Shown piece after piece: positions 1 to 9,599 of a stretch of 60,729 nt of DNA. The position numbers and the translations under genes are program-made. The stretch spans positions 1-60,729 of the forward strand of contig DLKC01000062.1 of assembly GCA_002478885.1 (NCBI GenBank), given 5' to 3'. Every line of letters starts with the position of its first letter. The first letter of the stretch is position 1. The notes below the pieces were generated by a model, which worked only from the letters and a program-made list of their open reading frames with translations, made no database searches and was not told the DNA's origin. The stretch is from Chitinophagaceae bacterium UBA7600 (GTDB lineage Bacteria > Bacteroidota > Bacteroidia > Chitinophagales > Chitinophagaceae).

Positions 1-1
1 C

Positions 2-442
2 ACTGCCCGTTCCGTAACCATATCTTCATTGGCTGCAAACCAAAGCTACCAGTGGCATATCCGGGCTAAATGTGGTAAAACATGTACAGCGTATTCAAAT
101 ACGGTGAGCTTTAAAACATTGACAAAAACAAGGACAACTGTTAATACCAGCAGTATCGTCACTAAAGCCGAACCAATCGACAAGGGCATAAGATTGTACC
201 CGAATCCGAGCAGGGGACAGTTTGTAGTTGAATTGCAGGTTGCTGAAAAAATAAATACCACTGCCAAAATTCAACTGATGAATCTCGAAGGCCAGGTTGT
301 ACAGGCAGAAACAGCATTGATGAATAACGGTGCTGTCAAACAATCAGTTAATGTATCACCTGCTCTGTCAAACGGGATTTATATGGTAAGAATAAGCGTA
401 AATAATAAAACGTATATAACCCGTTTGGTTTACCAGAAATAA
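2..442 (+). CDS. C-terminal end of a T9SS-sorted secreted protein (5' truncated by window edge)
   Basis: The reading frame is open from the left edge, so this is the 3' part of a longer gene. It encodes the end of a fibronectin type III-like domain, then a linker, then a type A T9SS sorting domain with the motif LYPNPSRGQF and the ending ITRLVYQK. In Bacteroidota such domains direct export through the PorSS/T9SS and are removed when the protein is anchored or released. The 441 bases match the end of the subtilase gene at 9056-9496 with only six substitutions (at 31, 163, 257, 334, 346 and 391); five are silent and one changes Thr to Ala. The missing part may therefore be a paralogous protease, but its function cannot be read here. 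Confidence 0.9.
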   Translation, partial: TARSVTISSLAANQSYQWHIRAKCGKTCTAYSNTVSFKTLTKTRTTVNTSSIVTKAEPIDKGIRLYPNPSRGQFVVELQVAEKINTTAKIQLMNLEGQVVQAETALMNNGAVKQSVNVSPALSNGIYMVRISVNNKTYITRLVYQK

Positions 443-484
443 GCTGAAGTAAAATAGCAAAGAATGCACAATTGAATAGGTCAA

Positions 485-516
485 AACCCGGGTGCATAAA
501 GCAACCGGGTTTTTTA
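485..516 (+). terminator. Rho-independent terminator after the truncated T9SS gene
   Basis: AACCCGG at 485-491 pairs with CCGGGTT at 505-511, followed by a T run. A similar hairpin follows the paralogous gene at 9547-9579, so the whole 3' end appears to have been duplicated, although the loops differ. Confidence 0.8.
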
Positions 517-554
517 TTGATATGTTGCAAGCGCATTGTGTAAGATTGTGTTAC

Positions 555-800
555 CGGCTTTGGTAAGCTATCGGGCTTTACTTGCGCCGCACACTTGTAC
601 GTTTAGTCAGCAAGTCAGCAAAGGCCGAAAGTCAGAAAGAAATTATACAAAAAGAAAAACCACGGACTCCGGACTTTCCGACTTATTTGCACGCTGCAAG
701 CCTCAGGCAATCAATCAAATGGCAGCGTGTAGCGTGGAGCACAACTGTACAGGAGTGCGACGCAGGAAAAGATGCCATATGCATTGCAGCTGGGCACAAA
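555..800. repeat. Intergenic inverted-repeat element A (paired arms)
   Basis: Left arm CTTGCGCCGCACACTTGTAC is at 581-600 and right arm GTACAGGAGTGCGACGCAGG at 747-766, separated by 146 bp. Outer flanks resemble other copies: CCGGCTTTGGTAAGC upstream and GATGCC downstream. It fills much of the 443-1137 gap, which holds no convincing gene. Nothing further was recognised between 800 and 1137. Confidence 0.75.
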
Positions 801-1137
801 AAAAACTACACCCTTTTCAGTTACAGCTGTTTTTAACAGCCACTGCGAGGGAGCAAAATTTCCATTGGCAGGAATAGCAAGAGATAGATAGAATCTTCTT
901 TTTGCGGGACAGTAGTGTGCCGGCTTTTAAGTGCTGTTAAGCCTCGTTGTACGCTTTATAAAACATGCATCATAAGAATGTTCCTGGTACGTCATATTTT
1001 TTCAAGACACAGAAAAATACTTACAAAAATTATTGCAAAACGGGTACATTTTGGCTGTGACTGATTGCCGTATATCATAACTTTAGCGTAAAGGAAAAAA
1101 CAACCTTAGCGAACCTACCCATAAAAACAAAAAGTAC

Positions 1138-3165
1138 ATGTGTTCTAAAAAGAATCAGCTTTGTTTTATTTTTGGATTCGTCTTTTTTTTCATCGCTGGT
1201 GCCGGAAACAGTCAATTTATTAATCTATCCCGTTCCAAACCATACCAGCAGGTTTTCATACAAACAGATGCATTTGATTCATCTTACCTTACACAGATGG
1301 AAGAGGCATTAACGCATTCAATGCCCGATACTTTAAGACTCGCTATCGGCAATGACCTTGCCTACTACTGGCATACACGTAATCTTGATAAAGCGCTCGC
1401 ACTGGCCAATAAATACTTCGGGCTTGCCCTCTCGCTGAACGATGTTATTGGGCAGGGCCGCTTGCAGGTAACGCTTGCTGCTATACTGTTACGCAAGGAA
1501 AAATTGGACACAGCATTTTCTGTACTGGAATCCGCCAAAGCCAGGTTGCCAAAAAAAGAGTGGTCACTTTTATTAACATCAGAAGGATATGTGATGGAAA
1601 GACAGGGCAGGCTTGATAAAGCCGCTGATTATGCAATGGAAGGCCTTGCCCTTGGCGATTCGCTCAATGACCTTAGAACAATTGCCATGGCATACAGCGA
1701 CTTGAGCAATCTTTTCTGGAAACAATCCAGGTTTGATAAGGGCATAGAATACGGCCTTAGATCTGAAGAAGCCTACAAACAAAGGAATATAAAAGACATG
1801 GATTATAGTTTCACGCTTTATGTAATCGGCAATAATTACATGGCGCTGAATGATTACCCCAAAGCCGTTGCATACTACAACCGTGCTTCTGCAATGAGTG
1901 AAGAGTATGGGTTTTATAATAACCTTGCCGACATATATATTGCCCTGGCAGATCTTTACACGGTTACACGTGATTATACCAAAGCGCAGGTGGCAATAAA
2001 TAATGCAATCAGGTATTCAGATTTGCTGGATAATAATTTCCTGCTGATGCGTTCATGGCTTAGTAAAGGCAAGCTGGAGAATCTTACCAGGCAATCGCAG
2101 GCGGCTGTTCAAAGCCTGCAAACATGCCTGCAGATTGCCACAGATTCTTTTCACGATAAATTTTTTCTACAGCAGGTTTACGTGGAATTAGCCAATGCCT
2201 ATGCAGCTACCAATGATTTTAAAAATGCCTTCGCCGCCTTCCGCAAACATGATCAACTGGAAGACAGCGTATTTACCGCCGAATCAGATGAACGTGTAGC
2301 GACCTTGCAAACCGAGCTTGAAGTTGCGCAAAAAGAAAATACCATAGAGGCTCAGAACCAGGCTATCAGCCAGCAAAAAAACCTGCAGTTGATAACACTT
2401 GTCGCGGCAGCATTTCTTGTGCTCTTTTTGATACTGCTCTACCGAAACTATAGCCATAAAAAAAGAGCCAATACAAAATTGGAGGCATTAAATGAAATAC
2501 TTGAACAGAAAAACAGCCAGCTTGATAAACGCAATGCCGAAAACGAATTACTTTTAAAAGAGATACATCACCGCGTAAAGAACAACCTGGAAATCGTGTC
2601 GGGGTTATTGGCATTACAGGCTGCTCAAACAGACCACCCTTCCGCACAGGCCGTTATGCAGGCCAGCCAGAACAGGGTGCTTTCCATGGGTATTATTCAC
2701 CAGAAATTATACCAGAAAGGAAACCTTGCCGCCATCGAAATGAAGGATTATTTCCAAAACCTTGGGGAAAGCATTCTCGACACCTTTAATGCCACAAACC
2801 GGGTTTGCCTACAATGTGAAATGCAGCCAATTGAACTTGATGTAGATACCGCAGTGCCACTTGGATTGATCGCAAACGAATTGCTCACCAACGCACTCAA
2901 ATATGCTTTCCCCGGTGAGGAAAATGGTAAAATAACGATTAGCCTGGCATATTCGGCAGGCAAAAACGAATTAGTCTTCCTGTTATCAGATAACGGTATT
3001 GGCAAATCCGAAAACCTGCCCGCAAAAGGCACCGGGTTTGGAACTGATCTTGTAAATTTATTAGTGCAGCAACTGGAAGGCCGGCTAACAACAAACAACG
3101 GTAACGGCACAAGCATTACTATTCATTTTAAAAAAACAGCCCACGTAAATGGACACACTGATTAA
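1138..3165 (+). CDS. TPR-containing sensor histidine kinase (HisKA_2 / HATPase_c)
   Basis: A 675-residue membrane sensor kinase. An N-terminal hydrophobic segment is followed by about 350 residues of helical TPR-type repeats (for example YPKAVAYYNRASAMSEEYG). A transmembrane helix lies around residues 414-434 and a short coiled coil follows. The HisKA_2 dimerisation/phosphoacceptor box EIHHRVKNNLE places the phosphorylated histidine at 477 or 478. The ATPase domain shows an N box (ELLTNALKY), a G1 box (SDNGIG) and a G2 box (GTGFGTDLV). The last 17 bases overlap the start of the response regulator gene, so the two are translationally coupled and almost certainly partners. The signal sensed through the periplasmic TPR domain is unknown. 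Confidence 0.92.
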   Translation: MCSKKNQLCFIFGFVFFFIAGAGNSQFINLSRSKPYQQVFIQTDAFDSSYLTQMEEALTHSMPDTLRLAIGNDLAYYWHTRNLDKALALANKYFGLALSLNDVIGQGRLQVTLAAILLRKEKLDTAFSVLESAKARLPKKEWSLLLTSEGYVMERQGRLDKAADYAMEGLALGDSLNDLRTIAMAYSDLSNLFWKQSRFDKGIEYGLRSEEAYKQRNIKDMDYSFTLYVIGNNYMALNDYPKAVAYYNRASAMSEEYGFYNNLADIYIALADLYTVTRDYTKAQVAINNAIRYSDLLDNNFLLMRSWLSKGKLENLTRQSQAAVQSLQTCLQIATDSFHDKFFLQQVYVELANAYAATNDFKNAFAAFRKHDQLEDSVFTAESDERVATLQTELEVAQKENTIEAQNQAISQQKNLQLITLVAAAFLVLFLILLYRNYSHKKRANTKLEALNEILEQKNSQLDKRNAENELLLKEIHHRVKNNLEIVSGLLALQAAQTDHPSAQAVMQASQNRVLSMGIIHQKLYQKGNLAAIEMKDYFQNLGESILDTFNATNRVCLQCEMQPIELDVDTAVPLGLIANELLTNALKYAFPGEENGKITISLAYSAGKNELVFLLSDNGIGKSENLPAKGTGFGTDLVNLLVQQLEGRLTTNNGNGTSITIHFKKTAHVNGHTD

Positions 3166-3898
3166 AATCCTGGTTGTAGAAGATGAGATGATAATCGCGG
3201 CAAAAATTTCCATGCAGCTAACCAATCTTGGTTATGAGGTGACGGGTATACTAACCCGGGGTGAGGAAGCCATTATCCATGTGCAGGAAAACAAGCCTGA
3301 TATTGTACTAATGGACATACACCTGAAAGGCTATTTAGACGGCATCGAAACCGTTGCATTGATTCATCAGCATGCAGATATACCCGTTATTTATCTCACC
3401 GCCAATTCTGATGAAGCCACCTTCAACAAAGCGAAGTCTACAAAGCCTTATGCCTTTATTGCAAAGCCGTTTAAACAGTTAGACCTGCAACGAGCTATTG
3501 AACTCGCTATCCTCCGCATGGCAGAAAATGATCATAAAATAACTATTGAAAGAAAGACCGGGGATGAAGAACAACCATTTATTCTGAGCGATCGCATTTT
3601 TGTGCGCCATAAAGACAAAATGATAAAAATTATGCTGGCCGATATCTTCTACCTCGAAGCCGACCGCAATTACAGCCGCATTTTTACACGGGGAAAAGAA
3701 TACCTGTTGTCCATAACACTAAAAGCAATTGAAGAAAAATTACCTTCAAAATTTTTTCTTCGTATTCACCGCTCTTATATCATCAATCTCATGCATGTTG
3801 AAGAAGTAACGGAAGGCCGGGTAACAATTGCCCAAAACCCTGTGCCTGTTGCAGCCGGGCTAAAAGAGCGGTTGCTCCAACACATTCAAACTATATAA
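3149..3898 (+). CDS. LytTR-family response regulator
   Basis: A 249-residue response regulator. The N-terminal receiver domain has the acidic pair in VVEDE, phosphoacceptor Asp56 in VLMDIHL, and the conserved Lys in IAKPFK. The C-terminal LytTR DNA-binding domain starts near residue 145 (DRIFVRHKDKMIKI) and contains the typical IFYLEADRNYSRI and FLRIHRSYIINL segments. Its ATG lies inside the last codons of the kinase gene. LytTR regulators usually bind paired direct repeats upstream of their targets, which were not located here. The secreted subtilase downstream is a possible but unproven target. Confidence 0.93.
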   Translation: MDTLIKILVVEDEMIIAAKISMQLTNLGYEVTGILTRGEEAIIHVQENKPDIVLMDIHLKGYLDGIETVALIHQHADIPVIYLTANSDEATFNKAKSTKPYAFIAKPFKQLDLQRAIELAILRMAENDHKITIERKTGDEEQPFILSDRIFVRHKDKMIKIMLADIFYLEADRNYSRIFTRGKEYLLSITLKAIEEKLPSKFFLRIHRSYIINLMHVEEVTEGRVTIAQNPVPVAAGLKERLLQHIQTI

Positions 3899-3944
3899 CC
3901 AATAATCCTTACCTGTAATTGTAATACATTTTTGAGCCCGGCAC

Positions 3945-4135
3945 CGCAATTTCATGGCAGCCTGGTTGCGTCGCACACTTGTACATAGCTGCAACTATCA
4001 GCTGTATGCCTCATGCAGCAAACGGATCCCAATCATTTAATTGCGGGCAACCTCAAGTCTGCGATTTAAAGCTTCAACAGTACAAGAATGCGGGCGCAGG
4101 AAAAGCTAAATAGTGGTTTTGCAGGCGGGCCACAA
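3945..4135. repeat. Intergenic inverted-repeat element B (paired arms)
   Basis: The left arm at 3965-3984 matches the consensus GTTGCGTCGCACACTTGTAC exactly. A degenerate right arm (GTACAAGAATGCGGGCGCAG) starts at 4080. The spacer is 95 bp. Outer flanks carry GAGCCCGGC upstream and GCGGGCCAC downstream. It lies in the 3899-4459 gap between the regulator and the subtilase; no gene is seen in that gap. Confidence 0.75.
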
Positions 4136-4459
4136 AAAATCTCCCGGTAAATATTTCCACCCATTCGGACAGTTTTAGCCGCTCTTCGTCCCTGGCCCTC
4201 GCACTTCATTTGCAAAAGCTGTTAAGTTTATGTCACAATCAACAAAGCCGTCATTTAACCATTGCAAGTCAATGCGCAGCAGTATCCGGACCATATTTTA
4301 AAACCCAAATAAAACATGCTTTGTGAAAACAACGAAACCAACACTATTTAAGGAACAACTATTCAACTATTTACAGTGATTGGATTATTGATCCGCTTCC
4401 GCCGGAATTTCCCCGCAAAAACAAATGATCATTTTATTAAACGCTTTTAAAATGCTTTT

Positions 4460-7400
4460 ATGAAGAAACTAATGCTACTTCTTGCATCATTGCTTGTACT
4501 GTATGTTTTAAACGCCCAGTCGGGCAATCAGGCTCCGCAAAATGAGTATGTAGCCAACCGGGTTATTATAAAATTCAGGGCTGGAATTCCTGCTGCCACA
4601 CTGGCCGATGTAAAGGCCCGGATAAAGAATGAAATTCAAACAACTAAAACGAGGAATTTAAAACTTATTGACGCAGAGGTATGGGAGTTTTCAAAAGGCA
4701 AAGTCTCCGATATTATTTCAAAATGGAAGAACGACCCCCGTATAAAATACATTGAACCGGACTATATCGTGCATGGCTCAAATGACCCGAACGATCCGCT
4801 ATACCCAAGTCTTTGGGGTATGGCTAAAATAAAGGCTTCGCAAGCCTGGGATATTACAACCGGCAGTAATGTGGTAGTCGGCGTAATAGATGCAGGTGTG
4901 GATTACAACCATCCCGACCTTGCAGCAAACATTTGGACCAATCCCGGTGAAATTGCCAATAACGGCATTGACGACGATAATAATGGCTTTGTTGATGATG
5001 TGCATGGCTATGACTTTGTAAATAACGATGGTGACCCAATGGATGACAATCGTCACGGCACCCACGTAGCAGGCACAATAGCTGCTAGAGGCAATAACAA
5101 TACAGGTGTGGTTGGTGTAAACTGGACTGCTAAAATAATGGCGCTTAAATTTTTAGGGTCCAATGGTAGCGGAACTAATTCCGATGCCATCAGGGCCATA
5201 CAATATGCCACCCAAATGGGTGCGCGGCTCACGAACAACAGTTGGGGAGGTGGAAGTTACAGTCAGGCAATGTATGATGCCATTAAGGCCGCAGGTGCAG
5301 CCAACATTATGTTCGTTGCCGCCGCCGGTAATACTGCAAGCAACAACGATGCACAGCCTTACTTGGCTTACCCTTCGACTTATGACCTGGATAATATTAT
5401 ATCAGTTGCTGCAACTGATATAAATGACCTGAAAGCAAGCTTTTCAAACTATGGCGCAACAACAGTTGACCTCGGTGCGCCGGGCGTGGATATTTTAAGT
5501 ACATATCCTTTATGGCATCCCAGTGGCCCCTATGCTACGATCAGCGGTACGTCTATGGCGGCTCCGCATGTGGCGGGAGTTGCCGCACTTATCTGGTCCC
5601 AGCATCCAACTTTCTCAGCCGAAGATGTAAAGACCATAATAATGAATTCGGTGGATCCAATCGCTTCCATGCAGGGAATAACCGCTAGCGGAGGCCGGTT
5701 AAATGCCTTTAAGGCCCTTACGCTTGCCCAGAGCTGGACGCAATTGACTGACCCTTCAATCAGCCTGTCTCAGGCTTCATTTACTGCAACACTTGATCCC
5801 GATGCAGGCGCAAGTCAAATGCTCTCCATTAGTAACCCGGCCGGTGCCAGGAAACTTGTTTGGAATATAAGCGCACCATCGTGTAGCTGGCTCTCGCTTA
5901 GTCAAATGTCTGGAACTACCGCTGCTGGTACTACCACCCAGTTGCAGCTTAACATCAGTGCTTTTGACCTTGCTGCGGGGAATTACCAATGCTCATTTAA
6001 TATCAACAGTAATGACCCTGGCAATCCCACGATTGCCGTGCAGGTAAGTTTAACTGTTAACTATCTGCCACCTCCGGTTGCAGCAGTTGCTCCGTCTTCC
6101 GTCTCTTTTAACCTGAAAAATGGTCAGAATTCGGGTAGCATTGTAAGTGTAATAAACAATGCCGCGGCCGGAAGCCGTAACCTCCACTGGAGTGCTTCTT
6201 TACAGGGCTCCAATATCAGCTGGTTAAGCGCTGCTCCACTTTCCGGGGTAATAGCTGCACAAAATAACCAGTCGATGCAGATTATTGCAGATGCAACCGG
6301 CTTATCTGCTGGAACATACCAGGCTGTAATCAATATTTCCACAAACGACGCCGCTAATCCGGGCTTTCAGGTACCGGTTACACTTTCTGTAGCTGATCCT
6401 GGGATCGATGGTCAAAAATTGTATTCGATCGTTTATTCCGGTACAATGAAACGCTCTGAGCTTGACGGCAGCGATGTAGCCACTGTACATACAGGGCTTG
6501 ACGGGATGATAAGCGTCACCGTGGATGAGGTCAATCATAAGGTTTACTGGGCAGACCTGTTGAATGGAATTATTTACCGGAGCAATTTAAATGGAAGTAA
6601 CACAGAAAGCGTTTTATCAGGTTTGGATGAACCCTATTCAATCGCCGTAGATCCGGCCAACAGTTATATTTATTGGATAGAAGTTTTCCCTCTAAGACAA
6701 ATCCGGAGAGCAAAACTCGATGGCAGCGGCGCAGTAACCCTGTTAAGTATTAAAGGACAAAATGCCAATGGTCTTTCACTTGATGTTGCAGGAGGGAAAA
6801 TGTATTGGTGTGAAGGCTTTGGGTATAACACCAATGGTATATGGCGCGCAAACCTGGATGGCACTGCTGCGCAAAAAATCATAGACCCACCTTCAAGCGG
6901 ATTCGGGCAAGGCGATCCTTTTGGATTGGCACTTGACCTGGTTCACGGAAAACTATTCTGGGGCGAGGGCTACCCGAACACTGCAATTCATAAAGTAAAT
7001 CTCGATGGCTCAGGTGACCAGGTTATAGTGACTGAATCTACTTCTTACGTCAATGGTCTCGCTGTTGACCCTGCAGGTGGAAAAATTTACTGGACAAGCG
7101 GGTATGAGAATATGATCTATCGTGCAAATACCGATGGAACTGCCCTGGAGTCATTAAATATTTCGGGCAGTGGGTTGGCGCTTGATTTAAGTCCTGCGGC
7201 TTTGCCGGAATTATCAATTGATAACGTATCTCATGCTGAAGGCAATAGCGGAACAACTGTATTCCACTTTACTGTAAGCCTTTCAAAGCCGGCAGGTGCC
7301 AATGGCGTAACTTTCGATATTAACACGCAGGACAATACGGCAACTACGGCTGACAATGACTATGTACAGAAATCGTTCACTAGCCAGTCAATCCCTGCAG

Positions 7401-9496
7401 GCAGCTCTACCTATTCCTTTGATGTTACTGTTAACGGCGATATCAATTACGAGCAGGATGAAACATTTTACGTAAAAGTTATCAATGCAACGGGAGCAAA
7501 CATTACAGGCGGTTTGGGAATTGGCAAAGTGACAAATGATGACCCGGCCGGGCCAACAGCATCTGTATTAAGCGTCAGCGGTTCTTCCACGATATGCAAA
7601 GGCAACTTCGCCTACTTAAAGGTTGACATTACCGGTGGCACAGCTCCCTACACAGTTGTCTATACAGATGGCGTTGATGAATTTACGGTCCCCGGCTATA
7701 CAAGCGGATCAGATATACCAGTATCTCCATCTGCTACAACTACGTATTCGCTGGTTTCAGTTACAGATGCCGGTTCACATGCCGGCAGCGGTAACAGTGG
7801 TACCCCAACCATGACAGTTACCGATCCGGTAGTCTGGTACCTCGACGCAGATGCTGATGGTCATTACGTAAGTACTGTCAGTTCTTGTGAAAGTCCTGGT
7901 CCCGGTTATAACAATACCGGTGGCATCGAAGGCGATTGCAATGATGGAGACAACAGCGTTTGGCAATCAGCGTTGCTCTTCATTGATGCAGATGCCGATG
8001 GTTATAGTGCCGGGCAGGCAACGGTTTGCTATGGCGCTAATGTTCCTGCAGGTTATTCACTTACCAGCAATGGTATCGATTGCAATGACAATGACGCTTC
8101 AACTCATACTGTCCAAACATGGTACCTTGATGCAGATGGGGATACACATTATGTAAGCAGCGTCTCCTCCTGCGGAAGCCCGGGTGCAGGTTACAACACA
8201 ACAGGCGGTACATTGGGTGATTGCAACGATAACGACAACAGCAAATGGCAATCAGCTTTGCTCTACATCGATGTGGATGGTGACGGCTACGATGCCGGCC
8301 AGGCAACGGTTTGCTATGGAGCGACAATTCCGGCAGGATATAAATTAACCACGCTTGGCGGCGATTGCAATGACAATGATGCTTCAACTCATGCTACACA
8401 AACATGGTATCTCGATGCCGACGGTGATTCGCATTATGTAAGCAGCGTCTCCTCCTGTGGTAGCCCTGGTGCAGGTTACAATACAACAGGCGGTACATTG
8501 GGTGATTGCAACGATAACGACAACAGCAAATGGCAATCAGCTTTGCTTTACATCGATGTGGATGGTGACGGTTATGATGCCGGTCAGGCAACGGTTTGCT
8601 ATGGAGCGACGATTCCGGCAGGATATAAATCAACCACGCTTGGCAGCGATTGCAATGACAATAATGCCGCAATCAAACCAACAACCATTTGGTACAAAGA
8701 CGCAGACAATGACAATTACAGTGATGGTACTACACAAACACAGTGCTTAAGGCCTTCAGGTTACAAATTGGCCGCAGAATTAACTGCTATAACCGGGGAC
8801 TGCAACGATGCCAATGCAGCTGTTAATCCGGGTGCTGCTGAAATCTGTGGCAATGGCATTGATGACAATTGCAATGGCCAGGTTGATGAAAACTGTACAG
8901 CCGCTTGCCAGAATGCCACTAACTTAACAACCTCAGGTATTACTTCAAACAGTGCCACCTTTAACTGGACCGCTTCCGCTAATCCAACGCAATGGCAGGT
9001 ACAATACAAGAGCACTAACCAGGGTTCGAAATGGATAGATGTTACAGTTTCAGGCACTGCCCGTTCCGTAACCATATCTTCATTAGCTGCAAACCAAAGC
9101 TACCAGTGGCATATCCGGGCTAAATGTGGTAAAACATGTACAGCGTATTCAAATACGGTGAGCTTTAAAACATTGACAAAAACAAGGACAACTGTTAATA
9201 CCAGCAGTATCGTCACGAAAGCCGAACCAATCGACAAGGGCATAAGATTGTACCCGAATCCGAGCAGGGGACAGTTTGTAGTTGAATTGCAGGTTGCTGA
9301 AAAAATAAATGCCACTGCCAAAATTCAACTGATGAATCTCGAAGGCCAGGTTGTACAGGCAGAAACAGCATTGATGAATAACGGTGCAGTCAAACAATCT
9401 GTTAATGTATCACCTGCTCTGTCAAACGGGATTTATATGGTAAGGATAAGCGTAAATAATAAAACGTATATAACCCGTTTGGTTTACCAGAAATAA
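4460..9496 (+). CDS. Giant secreted subtilisin-like serine protease with T9SS sorting domain
   Basis: 1678 residues. In order: a signal peptide ending near NAQS; an inhibitor-I9-like propeptide (about 30-105); an S8 catalytic domain with Asp144 (VIDAGVD), His199 (RHGTHVAG), oxyanion Asn260 (NNSWGGG) and Ser365 (GTSMAAPHVAG), so the triad is intact; two BACON-like beta-sandwich domains (about 435-645); an LDL-receptor YWTD-type propeller (about 650-915, repeated VYWADLLNG-type motifs); a Calx-beta domain (LSIDNVSHAEG to VTNDD); an SprB/PKD-like segment; Asp-rich MopE/thrombospondin-3-like metal-binding repeats (1126 onward, 95-residue units); a fibronectin III domain; and a T9SS sorting domain with LYPNPSRGQF. 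It is predicted to act outside the cell or on its surface, probably Ca-stabilised. The substrate is unknown. The start is ATG directly before the signal peptide. Confidence 0.95.
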   Translation: MKKLMLLLASLLVLYVLNAQSGNQAPQNEYVANRVIIKFRAGIPAATLADVKARIKNEIQTTKTRNLKLIDAEVWEFSKGKVSDIISKWKNDPRIKYIEPDYIVHGSNDPNDPLYPSLWGMAKIKASQAWDITTGSNVVVGVIDAGVDYNHPDLAANIWTNPGEIANNGIDDDNNGFVDDVHGYDFVNNDGDPMDDNRHGTHVAGTIAARGNNNTGVVGVNWTAKIMALKFLGSNGSGTNSDAIRAIQYATQMGARLTNNSWGGGSYSQAMYDAIKAAGAANIMFVAAAGNTASNNDAQPYLAYPSTYDLDNIISVAATDINDLKASFSNYGATTVDLGAPGVDILSTYPLWHPSGPYATISGTSMAAPHVAGVAALIWSQHPTFSAEDVKTIIMNSVDPIASMQGITASGGRLNAFKALTLAQSWTQLTDPSISLSQASFTATLDPDAGASQMLSISNPAGARKLVWNISAPSCSWLSLSQMSGTTAAGTTTQLQLNISAFDLAAGNYQCSFNINSNDPGNPTIAVQVSLTVNYLPPPVAAVAPSSVSFNLKNGQNSGSIVSVINNAAAGSRNLHWSASLQGSNISWLSAAPLSGVIAAQNNQSMQIIADATGLSAGTYQAVINISTNDAANPGFQVPVTLSVADPGIDGQKLYSIVYSGTMKRSELDGSDVATVHTGLDGMISVTVDEVNHKVYWADLLNGIIYRSNLNGSNTESVLSGLDEPYSIAVDPANSYIYWIEVFPLRQIRRAKLDGSGAVTLLSIKGQNANGLSLDVAGGKMYWCEGFGYNTNGIWRANLDGTAAQKIIDPPSSGFGQGDPFGLALDLVHGKLFWGEGYPNTAIHKVNLDGSGDQVIVTESTSYVNGLAVDPAGGKIYWTSGYENMIYRANTDGTALESLNISGSGLALDLSPAALPELSIDNVSHAEGNSGTTVFHFTVSLSKPAGANGVTFDINTQDNTATTADNDYVQKSFTSQSIPAGSSTYSFDVTVNGDINYEQDETFYVKVINATGANITGGLGIGKVTNDDPAGPTASVLSVSGSSTICKGNFAYLKVDITGGTAPYTVVYTDGVDEFTVPGYTSGSDIPVSPSATTTYSLVSVTDAGSHAGSGNSGTPTMTVTDPVVWYLDADADGHYVSTVSSCESPGPGYNNTGGIEGDCNDGDNSVWQSALLFIDADADGYSAGQATVCYGANVPAGYSLTSNGIDCNDNDASTHTVQTWYLDADGDTHYVSSVSSCGSPGAGYNTTGGTLGDCNDNDNSKWQSALLYIDVDGDGYDAGQATVCYGATIPAGYKLTTLGGDCNDNDASTHATQTWYLDADGDSHYVSSVSSCGSPGAGYNTTGGTLGDCNDNDNSKWQSALLYIDVDGDGYDAGQATVCYGATIPAGYKSTTLGSDCNDNNAAIKPTTIWYKDADNDNYSDGTTQTQCLRPSGYKLAAELTAITGDCNDANAAVNPGAAEICGNGIDDNCNGQVDENCTAACQNATNLTTSGITSNSATFNWTASANPTQWQVQYKSTNQGSKWIDVTVSGTARSVTISSLAANQSYQWHIRAKCGKTCTAYSNTVSFKTLTKTRTTVNTSSIVTKAEPIDKGIRLYPNPSRGQFVVELQVAEKINATAKIQLMNLEGQVVQAETALMNNGAVKQSVNVSPALSNGIYMVRISVNNKTYITRLVYQK
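7835..8689 (+). repeat. Three 285-bp tandem coding repeats in the subtilase gene
   Basis: Units start at 7835, 8120 and 8405, each with the codons for WYLDAD, and a fourth, diverged unit starts at 8690. Each unit codes for 95 residues and carries two Asp-rich metal-binding loops ending in DCND. Units two and three are almost identical over the central ~200 bp with mostly third-position changes, indicating recent duplication or gene conversion. Confidence 0.9.
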
Positions 9497-9546
9497 GCTG
9501 AACTAAAAAGCTTGCAATGCACAATTGCATAAAACCCCAAAATCAA

Positions 9547-9579
9547 AACCCGGTTGTATAATACAGCCGGGTTTTTTTA
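9547..9579 (+). terminator. Rho-independent terminator after the subtilase gene
   Basis: AACCCGG (9547-9553) pairs with CCGGGTT (9567-9573). An inner TGTAT/ATACA extension makes a long stem, and seven T residues follow. Confidence 0.88.
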
Positions 9580-9599
9580 TGCAGCTATTTAAAAGTGAT

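Noticed and set aside
29..442. A separate small gene starting at the TTG at 29
   Set aside because: The frame is open to the left edge and encodes the continuation of a fibronectin-like domain seen intact in the subtilase, so it is the end of a longer gene.
536..877. A 113-residue open frame rich in Cys and His
   Set aside because: It runs through repeat element A and its sequence looks like translated repeat DNA; no signal, domain or homology is seen.
8061..8672. Long minus-strand frames rich in His, Arg and Cys
   Set aside because: They are the reverse shadow of the Asp-rich tandem repeats of the subtilase gene, produced by the repeated codons GAT, GAC and TGC.
7835..8689. CRISPR-like array
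   Set aside because: Units are 285 bp, coding, and contiguous without spacers; they are domain repeats.
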